A stretch of 64,000 bases of DNA from Nocardioides sp. JS614 (GTDB lineage: Bacteria; Actinomycetota; Actinomycetes; Propionibacteriales; Nocardioidaceae). Location of the stretch: positions 186,001 through 250,000 of the forward strand of contig NC_008697.1 in NCBI RefSeq assembly GCF_000015265.1, written 5' to 3'. Both the position numbers and the translations under genes were made by a program. Position 1 is the stretch's first letter. Every line of letters begins with the position of its first letter. Under the pieces are notes generated by a model. The model searched no databases, was not told the origin of the DNA, and worked only from the letters and a program-made list of their open reading frames with translations. Positions 51,578 to 59,203 of the stretch are shown here, piece by piece.

Positions 51578-53068
51578 GTGGTGCCACTGAGCGGGGTCGG
51601 ACTTCGGGTCCTCGTGGTGTGCTTGGCCTGGGTGGCGTTGGCCACCGCCGCCACGATCGCCCTCGAACTCCGCAACGGGTCTGCGACAGCCAACCTGAAG
51701 ACGCCCTCGGACGTGCTGTTCCTGCTGTTCGCACTGGCGCCCGCTGTGGCCGGAGCGCTCACCCTCACGCTGAGTCGGAACCGTCGGGTCGGCTGGCTGC
51801 TGGTCGCGGCGACGACTCTCGGGATCACCGCGTTCCTGTTGCACGCCGTCGTCGTCGCACTCGAACGGACAGGCGACGCGCCAGGTCTGCTGGTCTGGCC
51901 CGCGCTGTGGGTGGGCGGACCGGCCTTCGCCCTCCTTGCCCTCGTCCCAGGGCGAGTGCGCAGCCCCTCGCGTCGGCCGTTGCTCGAGCCCGTGGCGGTC
52001 TCCGCGATCGGCGCCCTGGCGCTTGCGCAAGCCTTCGGTGCAGACCCGCTGACCGGGGTCGGCGACCTCGACCCGATCGAGAATCCCCTCGGAGTACCAG
52101 CCTTGTTCGACGCCGCAAACCTGGCAATCGACGTCGTACCCCTCGTGATCCTCGGGTACGCCGCTCTCGGGCTAGCACTTCTCGCGTGGGATCGGATCGT
52201 CCGACGTCAACCAACCGATCCCGATCGTCGACCTTGGGCCGTGCTCGGCTTGCTGTTGCCACTGACGATCGCCATCGGCATCGCCGTCGGCGGCGCTACC
52301 GGCCAGGGGCCGTTCGTCGGCGCGTGGGTCGCAGCCGTCGTCACTCCGATTGCCGTTCTGGTCGTCGCAACTGTCCTTGTCGTTCGCGCATGGGCGGCCG
52401 AGCGGCGTACGACCGAGGCGTTGCGCCGCGATGCCGAAGCCCGGGAGGTCGAGCGGCATCGGGTGCGACGCGACCTGCACGACGGGATCGGGCCCGCCCT
52501 GGCCGGGATGCGGCTGCACATCGAGGTGCTTCGCGACGGCCTACCCGAGGACGCGGCAATCGCCAGATCGGCCGCCGACCGGCTCGAGGAGTCCGTCGAC
52601 GAGACCCTCAACGAACTGCGTCGCATCGTCGATGGCATGCAACCCTCGTCCCTCGACACCCTCGGCTTCCGCGGGGCACTCGAGGCACTCCGCGCCTCGT
52701 TGACTTCGACCTGGCCGGACGGCAGGACCACGGTGGAGGTCGAGGTCGACCGGACCCTGCCCTCGTTGCCACGGCCGGTCGAGGCGGCACTGTTCCGGGT
52801 CAGCGCCGAGGCGCTCTCCAACGCGGTGCGGCATGCGGCGCCCAGACACTGCAGCGTAAGCGTCACTTGGCGGGACGGAGCGGCCTGCCTCGCCGTCGTC
52901 GACGACGGCACCGGCATCCCGGTCGGCGCAGGTCAGCGTGGCCTTGGACTGCGCAGCATGCGTGACCGGATCGTGGAGGTCGGCGGCACACTCGAGGTCG
53001 GTCCCGCGGACGATGGACCCGGGACGGCGGTAATCGCGGTGGTGCCGGTCGTGGGGATCGCGACATGA
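51578..53068 (+). CDS. NarL-family histidine kinase, pair 4
   Basis: A 496-residue kinase with about eight membrane helices (to about residue 285), then His301 (RVRRDLHDGIGPALAGMRLH), ALSNAVRHAAPRHCSV and GLGLRSMRDRIVEVGGTLEV. This is the DLHDG subtype, as in pair 2. I used GTG 51578 because the upstream extension is not protein-like. The stop overlaps the regulator start. Confidence 0.9.
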   Translation: MVPLSGVGLRVLVVCLAWVALATAATIALELRNGSATANLKTPSDVLFLLFALAPAVAGALTLTLSRNRRVGWLLVAATTLGITAFLLHAVVVALERTGDAPGLLVWPALWVGGPAFALLALVPGRVRSPSRRPLLEPVAVSAIGALALAQAFGADPLTGVGDLDPIENPLGVPALFDAANLAIDVVPLVILGYAALGLALLAWDRIVRRQPTDPDRRPWAVLGLLLPLTIAIGIAVGGATGQGPFVGAWVAAVVTPIAVLVVATVLVVRAWAAERRTTEALRRDAEAREVERHRVRRDLHDGIGPALAGMRLHIEVLRDGLPEDAAIARSAADRLEESVDETLNELRRIVDGMQPSSLDTLGFRGALEALRASLTSTWPDGRTTVEVEVDRTLPSLPRPVEAALFRVSAEALSNAVRHAAPRHCSVSVTWRDGAACLAVVDDGTGIPVGAGQRGLGLRSMRDRIVEVGGTLEVGPADDGPGTAVIAVVPVVGIAT

Positions 53069-53682
53069 GAGTCCTCGTCGTCGAGGATCACCCGATCTTC
53101 CGCGACGGCCTGCTCGCGGCTCTCGCCTCGGCCGAGGACCTGCAGGTGGTGGCCGCCGCAGGCACAGCGGTCGAGGCTATGGCAGCCCTCGATGCCGCAG
53201 ACCCCGAGCTCGCGCTCGTCGACCTCGCGTTGCCTGATGGCGCCGGCATCGACGTGATCAGGGAAGCCACCGCACGTGGGGTACGCGTGCTCGTACTCAC
53301 CATGAGCACCGAGCCGACCCAGCTCGTGCACGCGATCCGGGCCGGGGCCCGCGGCTACGTGGTCAAGGGCGCTGGCAAGCGCGACATCGTCGCCGCGATC
53401 GAGGCAGTGGCCGCGGGTGACGCGGTCTTTGGGGCCGAAGTGGCGAACCTGGCCCTGGCCGCGGTCACCCACCAGGACGCGCGTACAGCGGCGTTCCCGA
53501 CTCTGACCCAACGCGAACACGACGTACTGGAGCTACTCGCGCTCGGGCTGCCCAATGCGGGCATCGCGACGCGTCTCTTCCTGTCGGAGAAGACGGTGCG
53601 CAACCACGTCTCGAGCATCCTGGCCAAGCTTGGTGTCGAGACCCGGCACGAGGCCGCCGAGATGGCCCGGTTACGTCGCTGA
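53065..53682 (+). CDS. NarL/LuxR response regulator, pair 4
   Basis: A 205-residue regulator. The receiver (VLVVEDHPIFRDGLLAALAS) has Asp53 (ALVDLALPDGAGIDVI) and GYVVKGAGKRDIV. The LuxR domain is LTQREHDVLELLALGLPNAG, IATRLFLSEKTVRNHVSSIL. The start is the ATG at the end of the kinase gene. It is closest in layout to the pair-2 regulator. Confidence 0.93.
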   Translation: MRVLVVEDHPIFRDGLLAALASAEDLQVVAAAGTAVEAMAALDAADPELALVDLALPDGAGIDVIREATARGVRVLVLTMSTEPTQLVHAIRAGARGYVVKGAGKRDIVAAIEAVAAGDAVFGAEVANLALAAVTHQDARTAAFPTLTQREHDVLELLALGLPNAGIATRLFLSEKTVRNHVSSILAKLGVETRHEAAEMARLRR

Positions 53683-53964
53683 GATCGAGGGAAATCTGAA
53701 CGAAATGGCACCCGGGTTTCGTGGAAGGCGCAACAACTTCGCCTCCGGACCCGTCCGGGGCGCCGGACCGGCGGGCCGTCGTTGTAGATGACCAACACCA
53801 GCCGGCAACGTTCCGAACGGGACCCGTGGTTGTCGATCCCGATCATCGAGCACTCATCTGTCAACGCCTGTCGACAACCGTCCGCCCTGTGGGTCCTGCT
53901 TCGCCATGTCCTCGCATATCGAGCCAACGGGAACGGTGCATTAGGCCTTGACAGTCACAGGCGG

Positions 53965-54019
53965 CGAAGTGCAGCGGGCCTTCGGGTCGCCTGCATCGAA
54001 TCGTTCCGCAAGCCGAACC
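53965..54019. repeat. 55-bp inverted repeat, right arm
   Basis: Reverse complement of 43483-43537 with one mismatch (54 of 55 identical). On the minus strand it continues a frame reading VNLDQNALAGFGLRNDSMQA and TRRPAALRRL then stop. The arms face each other across 10.4 kb. Confidence 0.85.
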
Positions 54020-54063
54020 CCGCGAGGGCGTTCTGATCGAGGTTGACGTTGTTGGTCGCCGGC

Positions 54064-54090
54064 GTCCCGCGGGGGTGTCGGATGCGGGAC
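54064..54090. repeat. Palindromic repeat, copy C
   Basis: GTCCCGC (54064-54070) and GCGGGAC (54084-54090) are perfect arms around a 13-base core. It lies 18 bases from the end of the resolvase pseudogene. Copy D lies at 54831 on the other side. Confidence 0.75.
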
Positions 54091-54107
54091 GTCGGCGCGG
54101 TTGGGTG

Positions 54108-54717
54108 TCAGCGTCTCGATGTTGCTTCCGCGAGGCCGGCCTTGGCAGCGATGCGTTGGCGTTCGATAGCGCGGTAGACGGTGGAGCGGCCGACGCCGAA
54201 CAGGTCGGCCACCTCGGCGTTGCTGTACTCGCCGCTGTGCACCAGCGATACGAGGTGCGCTTCCTGGCGACGGTTGAGCTTGGGCTGCTTGCCCCGCAGC
54301 CGGCCCTTGGCCTTGGCCACCTTCATCCCTTCACGGGTGCGAAGCCGGATTAGGTCGGAACTCGGCCACCATCGCGAGGACGTTGAACAAGAGGCGACCG
54401 ACGGCGTCGGTGGGGTCGTAGACCGACCCGCCCAGGGAGAGGCTGATCTGCCGGGTGGTGAGCTCGTCGGCGATCGCGCGGGCGTCGGGCAGCGACCTGG
54501 CCAGCCGGTCGAGCTTGGTCACGACCAGGGTGTCCCCGGCTCGGCACGCGGCCAGTGCTTCGCGGAGTCCGGGTCGCTCGCGGTTGGTGCCGGTCAGGCC
54601 GGGGTCGACGTAGATCCGCTCGGGCTCGACGCCCATGGCGAGCAGGGCGTCGCGTTGAGCAGTGAGATCTTGTTGATCGGTGGAGCATCGGGCGTACCCG
54701 ATAAGCAGCGCGCTCAT
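54108..54717 (-). pseudogene. Frameshifted serine resolvase
   Basis: The N-terminal part (MSALLIGYARCSTDQQDLTA, YVDPGLTGTNRERPGLREAL, GDTLVVTKLDRLARSLPDAR) is a serine recombinase with the nucleophile Ser in YARCST. The frame runs past NVLAMVAEF, then shifts near 54345. The rest (SDLIRLRTREGMKVAKAKGR and the helix-turn-helix end EVADLFGVGRSTVYRAIER) is in another frame. GGAGG precedes ATG 54717. The break makes the gene probably inactive. Confidence 0.85.
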
Positions 54718-54830
54718 GGCGCACCTCCAGAGCTGGGCCCTGTCGTGCCGCGGGACGCGGACGACTCGAGCATCGGGGCAGCCCCCGACTCCGATAGACG
54801 CTCCCCAATTTGCGGCTGAGAGGGCGACCG

Positions 54831-54857
54831 GCCCGCAACGGGATCCCCATGTGGGAC
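54831..54857. repeat. Palindromic repeat, copy D
   Basis: GCCCGCAACG and ATGTGGGAC surround GGATCCCC. It is related to copies A to C by both arms and core. It lies 114 bases upstream of the resolvase start, so copies C and D bracket the gene and could be ends or resolution sites of its element. Confidence 0.65.
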
Positions 54858-55008
54858 GGGGATCGGTCAACCGCGTCAATGGCCGCGGTTTGCCCTAACC
54901 GCTGTCGCCTCGGTAAGACACTCCGCACGGTCGCGGCGACAAGACCTTCAGTCCGTTGACGCCGTTCTCAGGGAGGCGGAGACTGGCGGCGAGCGCAAGG
55001 AGAGTTCA

Positions 55009-55611
55009 ATGGCTTGGAACTTGGCCGGTAGCTACAGCGAAACCTGCTCGTGCGAGCTCATGTGCCCGTGCAACATGTCATTCGACCATGGGGCCACCTA
55101 CGACTTCTGTCGCGTGACTCTTGCCTTCAACATTCGCGAGGGCACGGTCGACGGCACGGACATCGCCGGGCGCAAGGTCGTGCTGATCGCTGACACCCCG
55201 AAGCTCATGACCGACGGTAACTGGCGGGTCGGGGTGTTCATCGACGACGCCGCCACGGACGCGCAGTTCGACCAGCTCGTCCAGGTCTTCAGTGGCCAGT
55301 TGGGTGGGCCGATGGCCGGGCTGGCCCCGCTGATCGGTGAGATGCTGGGTGTTCAGCGCGCGGCAATCGATCTGCAGGATGATGGCTTGCTCCACAGTGT
55401 CCGCGTGGACGACGTAATCGATTTCGAGATCGAGGACATCGTCCCGTTCGGTGTGGAGACCGGTGAGCCGGTGAGGTTCTCCGGGATGTTCCACCCGGTG
55501 GGGTCGGATCTGACGATGGCCGAGGCGAAGCGGACCCGGATCAGCGCCTTCGGTGTCGAGTACGAGGGGAAGTCGGGCTTGTCGAAGTCGGACTTCTCGT
55601 GGGCCGCCTGA
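55009..55611 (+). CDS. DUF1326 protein with N-terminal cysteine cluster
   Basis: A 200-residue DUF1326 protein. It opens AWNLAGSYSETCSCELMCPC, so four cysteines lie within residues 12-20, then follows TDGNWRVGVFIDDAATDAQF, VFSGQLGGPMAGLAPLIGEM and ERC-free beta-rich parts. The cysteines suggest metal binding. AAGGAGAG precedes ATG 55009. DUF2182 follows at 4 bases, a pairing seen in many genomes; function unknown. Confidence 0.9.
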   Translation: MAWNLAGSYSETCSCELMCPCNMSFDHGATYDFCRVTLAFNIREGTVDGTDIAGRKVVLIADTPKLMTDGNWRVGVFIDDAATDAQFDQLVQVFSGQLGGPMAGLAPLIGEMLGVQRAAIDLQDDGLLHSVRVDDVIDFEIEDIVPFGVETGEPVRFSGMFHPVGSDLTMAEAKRTRISAFGVEYEGKSGLSKSDFSWAA

Positions 55612-55615
55612 GGGA

Positions 55616-56431
55616 ATGACCGACGTCGAGCCGGCCACCGGCTCCGGCCTGGGTCCCGCTCTCGCCGCCAGCCGCGCCCAGTTGGGCCTGGTCGCAGTCC
55701 TCTTCGCGCTCGCCGCCGTCGGATGGTGGTGGACCGTCCAGGAGATGCGCGGCATGGACAGTGGCCCGTGGTCGAGCCTGGGGCCATTCGGCTGGTTCCT
55801 GGGAGTCTGGGTCGTCATGATGGCGGCGATGATGTTCCCGTCGGTCTCCCCGACGGTTGCGTTGTACTCGCGGATGAGCAGGTCGCGGTGGCTGCCAGTG
55901 GCTTTCACCGCCGGTTACCTCGCCACGTGGGCCGGCGCCGGCGTCGTTGCCTTCATGATCGGGATAGCCGGCAGACGTGCGGCAGGGGGCGACCTCGCCT
56001 GGGAACACGCAGGGCAGGCCATCGCCGGAGCGACACTCATCGCCGCGGCCGTCTACGAATTTACCCCCCTCAAGAACGCCTGCCTGGGCAAGTGCCGAAG
56101 TCCGCTCGGCACGCTTCTCGGGTCATGGCGCGACGGAGGGATGGGGGCGCTCCGCATGGGAGTCGGCAACGGCGCGTGGTGCGTCGGCTGCTGCTGGGCT
56201 CTGATGGCGTCACTCTTCGCGCTGGGCGTCATGAGTGTGACCTGGATGGCAGTCGTCGCTGGGCTCATCGCGTTCGAGAAGGTCATTCCGTGGCGCCGAG
56301 TGGCGACCTATGGAACGACACTCATCCTCGTCGTGCTGGGCGTGCTCGTACTCGCCGCTCCAGACGCACTACCCGGTTTCCACGTTCCGGGTGACACTCA
56401 GATGCCCGCGATGACACCGATGGGGCCCTGA
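55616..56431 (+). CDS. DUF2182 integral membrane protein
   Basis: A 271-residue membrane protein with about six helices. Signatures are VWVVMMAAMMFPSVSPTVAL (Met-rich), YLATWAGAGVVAFMIG, YEFTPLKNACLGKCRSPLG and VGNGAWCVGCCWALMASLF. Cysteines and methionines inside the membrane suggest a metal-handling role. It begins 4 bases after the DUF1326 gene, so both are probably one unit acting on the same metal or redox process. Confidence 0.9.
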   Translation: MTDVEPATGSGLGPALAASRAQLGLVAVLFALAAVGWWWTVQEMRGMDSGPWSSLGPFGWFLGVWVVMMAAMMFPSVSPTVALYSRMSRSRWLPVAFTAGYLATWAGAGVVAFMIGIAGRRAAGGDLAWEHAGQAIAGATLIAAAVYEFTPLKNACLGKCRSPLGTLLGSWRDGGMGALRMGVGNGAWCVGCCWALMASLFALGVMSVTWMAVVAGLIAFEKVIPWRRVATYGTTLILVVLGVLVLAAPDALPGFHVPGDTQMPAMTPMGP

Positions 56432-56710
56432 GGGAACGCAGAGACGGCGGGGAAGAGACCTTGGAGCAGCCCCGCGCAGGCTCAGCTCCCGCGGTCCCGT
56501 TTGGGTCGCCCAGACGTGTCGAGAGAGAAGCCTCGACACGTGCTGATCACGCATAACGCGAGTCCCTCTGGGTCGCTGACGCCCAATGGGGCATAGCCGC
56601 TTCGCGGCGGTATGGCACGGCCGCTTCGCGGAAAGACGGCTCTTCTGATCCGTGGGTCATCGCCGGCCGGGAGGGTGGGGCGGTGCCCGAGTGCGGACCC
56701 TGACAATCGT

Positions 56711-58108
56711 TCACTGCGCAGGCGTACCAGGCTGGATGTTCTTGTTGTTGTGGAACACGTTCTCGGGGTCGTACTTGGCCTTCACGTCGGCGAGCCGCCG
56801 GTATGTGTCATCGCCGTAGGCCTCGCGGACGCGGTCCGTGTCGTCGTCGGAGTCGAGGAAGTTCACGTAGACCCCGGCCCGGTGGGACTGCAGGGCGTCG
56901 AAGAATGATCGTGCCCAGGCGGTCTCCGCAGCGCGGATGGTGTCGTCCTGCTCCGGTAGCCAGACCGCGTCGATGCTCATCGTGTGCTGCACATCGCGCC
57001 CGGAGTAGGCCGTGGCCTCCCGAGGGGCACGGGCGACTGCGCCGCCGATGTGGAAGATCGCCGCATACGACCTGGGCGAGGTGGCGCGGTACGCGTGCTC
57101 GGCGACGATGTCGATGGCCTCGTCGGACAGGGCTGCGAGGTTCGTGCCCTTCCAGTAGTAGTGCCAGCCGTGGGGGACGGTGTCGTCGATGCTGCTCTGG
57201 TGGTCGAGGTACCGCGTTGGTCCGACGAGGTCGACGAGTGGCGTCCCGAACTGACGAAGCCCACGGACGACATCCTCGCCATCCCCGACGGATCCGGCGT
57301 AGCAGCTGGCCACCGCGATGGCCGGCCGGAAATGCAGCGCCTCGTCGACCACCGGCAGCGGCGGGATCGTGCCAAGCCGGATGATGGTCCCGAGCTCGTC
57401 GGGCGCATCGGCGACGAAGTCCCGGTAGAACCGCAAGACGTCCGTGGTGTCCTCGGCCGCCCAGAACACCGGTCCGGCCATCACGGTGGGACCGACCGGG
57501 TGCAGCGCGAACCGGAACGAGCTGACAACGCCGAAGTTCCCGCCTCCGCCTCGCAGCGCCCAGAACAGGTCGGGGTGATCGCTGGCCGACGCCCGGATGA
57601 TCTCGCCCCCGGCCGTGACCACCTCTGCCTCGACGAGGTTGTCGACGGTGAGGCCGTGCTTGCGCATGAGCCAGCCGATGCCGCCCCCCAAGGCGAGGCC
57701 ACCGACACCGGTGTGGCTCACGATGCCGCCCGTGGTGGCCAGCCCGTGCGCCTGTGTCTCGTGGTCGACGTCTCCCCACAGGGCGCCGCCCTGGACCAGG
57801 GCCGTGCGCTCGACGGGATCAACCAGGACCGCGCGCATCGCCGAGAGGTCGATCACGATCCCGTCGTCGCAGACCGCGGTGCCGGCCACGTTGTGGCCCC
57901 CGCCTCGTACGGCGATGTCGAGGTCGCGGTCGCGTGCGAAGCGCACCGCTGCGGCCACGTCGGCGGTGCCACCGCAGCGGGCGATCATCCGAGGCCGCCG
58001 GTCAACGGCGCCGTTCCAGACGGCGCGTGCGCCGCCGTACTCCTCATGGTCCGGGGTGATCACCTCTCCCCGGAACCCGGGGATCCGGATCGTGGTCCGC
58101 TCTGTCAT
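56711..58108 (-). CDS. FAD-linked oxidoreductase, berberine-bridge type
   Basis: A 465-residue flavoprotein. The FAD-binding domain has AVRGGGHNVAGTAVCDDGIV (the His that often holds FAD covalently), then ALVQGGALWGDVDHETQAHG and HTGVGGLALGGGIGWL. The C-terminal BBE part has YVNFLDSDDD, YRRLADVKAKYDPENVFHNN. The second FAD-linking cysteine of bicovalent members is not seen at the usual place (Thr in SHTGVG). It oxidises sugars or small alcohols; the substrate is unknown. GGAGG precedes ATG 58108. Confidence 0.92.
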   Translation of the reverse strand: MTERTTIRIPGFRGEVITPDHEEYGGARAVWNGAVDRRPRMIARCGGTADVAAAVRFARDRDLDIAVRGGGHNVAGTAVCDDGIVIDLSAMRAVLVDPVERTALVQGGALWGDVDHETQAHGLATTGGIVSHTGVGGLALGGGIGWLMRKHGLTVDNLVEAEVVTAGGEIIRASASDHPDLFWALRGGGGNFGVVSSFRFALHPVGPTVMAGPVFWAAEDTTDVLRFYRDFVADAPDELGTIIRLGTIPPLPVVDEALHFRPAIAVASCYAGSVGDGEDVVRGLRQFGTPLVDLVGPTRYLDHQSSIDDTVPHGWHYYWKGTNLAALSDEAIDIVAEHAYRATSPRSYAAIFHIGGAVARAPREATAYSGRDVQHTMSIDAVWLPEQDDTIRAAETAWARSFFDALQSHRAGVYVNFLDSDDDTDRVREAYGDDTYRRLADVKAKYDPENVFHNNKNIQPGTPAQ

Positions 58109-58176
58109 GGTGCCTCCTCGCCTCTGGGCCTTATGGGCTCATCGCAACATCCGGGGAGACCGGGGAGAAGGCAGCA

Positions 58177-58211
58177 ATCTGGACTTCACGGTAAGAAATC
58201 CGGACTTCACG
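58177..58211. promoter_or_regulatory. Direct-repeat operator between FAD gene and HxlR
   Basis: ATCTGGACTTCACG (58177-58190) and ATCCGGACTTCACG (58198-58211) are direct repeats starting 21 bases apart, two helical turns. They lie between the FAD oxidoreductase and the HxlR-type regulator, 30 bases from the regulator start. They are the likely regulator site. Confidence 0.6.
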
Positions 58212-58240
58212 CCGGTCGGGCGGCGCGGGACACTGCGGCT

Positions 58241-58942
58241 ATGAGGACCTACGGCCAGTACTGCCCTATCGCGCGTGGTGCCGAGATCTTCGCCGAGCGT
58301 TGGACGCCGTTGATCATCCGCAACCTGCATCTGGGCTGCGAGACCTTCGGCGAGATCCTCGAGGGTGCGCCCGGGCTGTCCCACACCGTGCTCGCGCAGC
58401 GGCTCAGGCAGCTCGAACGCCTCGGTATCGTCGAGGTGACGCCCAAGGCGCAGGGACGCGGTCACCGGTACCAGCTCACGACGTCGGGTGATGATCTGTT
58501 CAAGGTCTGCACGACCCTCGGTGAGTGGGGAGCCCGTTGGCTCGAGATCGCCCCCGAGAACCTGGATCCGTACGTCGCGCTGTGGTCGATGTGCAATGCG
58601 CTCCGCCCGGAGCGCCTACCCCGCCGGCGCGTGGTCGTTCGGCTGGACTTCACCGGCTTCCGGCCCCACGAGCGGTACTGGCTGCTGCTCGAACACGGAG
58701 AGGCCGAGATCTGCAAGACCTATCCCGGTCTGGACGAGGACCTCTTCATCACCGCCGACGCCGAAGCGTTCGTCAAGTGGCACGCCGGGCAGCTCTCCTG
58801 GGCGGAGGCCACCCGCGATTCCCGGATCCAGGTCGACGGTCCGTCGTGGCTGGTCCGGGCCTTCCCGCAATGGAACGCACGCAGCATGTTCGCCCACATC
58901 AAGCCCGACCCGAGCACCGGCAAGACGCCAGCCGCGTCCTGA
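58241..58942 (+). CDS. HxlR-type regulator with SCP2-like C-terminal domain
   Basis: A 233-residue regulator. HxlR winged helix at 1-100 (MRTYGQYCPIARGAEIFAER, WTPLIIRNLHLGCETFGEIL, LAQRLRQLERLGIVEVTP). Residues 120-225 resemble an SCP2-type lipid/ligand pocket (RPHERYWLLLEHGEAEICKT, FVKWHAGQLSWAEATRDSRI). It diverges from the FAD enzyme, so it likely controls that gene. The start is ATG 58241. Confidence 0.88.
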   Translation: MRTYGQYCPIARGAEIFAERWTPLIIRNLHLGCETFGEILEGAPGLSHTVLAQRLRQLERLGIVEVTPKAQGRGHRYQLTTSGDDLFKVCTTLGEWGARWLEIAPENLDPYVALWSMCNALRPERLPRRRVVVRLDFTGFRPHERYWLLLEHGEAEICKTYPGLDEDLFITADAEAFVKWHAGQLSWAEATRDSRIQVDGPSWLVRAFPQWNARSMFAHIKPDPSTGKTPAAS

Positions 58943-59057
58943 TCCGTCTCCACCCACAGGCAGCGACAGACCGCGGCGCCGCTGAGGTTCGACAGCAACG
59001 TCTTGGTGGGCGGACTAGAGACTTCCGGGAGGATCGGCGTCTGGCCAGACTCGGTCC

Positions 59058-59094
59058 GGAAGGACGCGGGTGACTCGAGAAGTTGCGTCCTCCC
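59058..59094. repeat. Hairpin repeat shared with 39097
   Basis: GGAAGGACGC (59058) and GCGTCCTCCC (59085-59094) pair with one mismatch around 17 bases. The core GACGCGGGTGACTCGAGAAG is close to that at 39104. It follows the HxlR gene by about 115 bases and may be a terminator or a mobile remnant. Confidence 0.6.
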
Positions 59095-59203
59095 AGTATG
59101 GGCTAGCCCGGAGCGGTCACGCTCATCTGCGTGAAGAGCACGTCATCCCCGTTTGGTGTCAGGAAACCGGGAAACCTGACAGGTCAGGGTCCATCATCGG
59201 GAC

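Larger units (their letters stand above)
53683..54107. other. Intergenic stretch with repeats
   Basis: About 425 bases with no credible gene. It contains the right arm of the 55-bp inverted repeat (53965-54019), a TGACTGTCAAG motif on the reverse strand near 53948, and copy C of the GTCCC palindrome (54064-54090) next to the resolvase. Confidence 0.55.
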
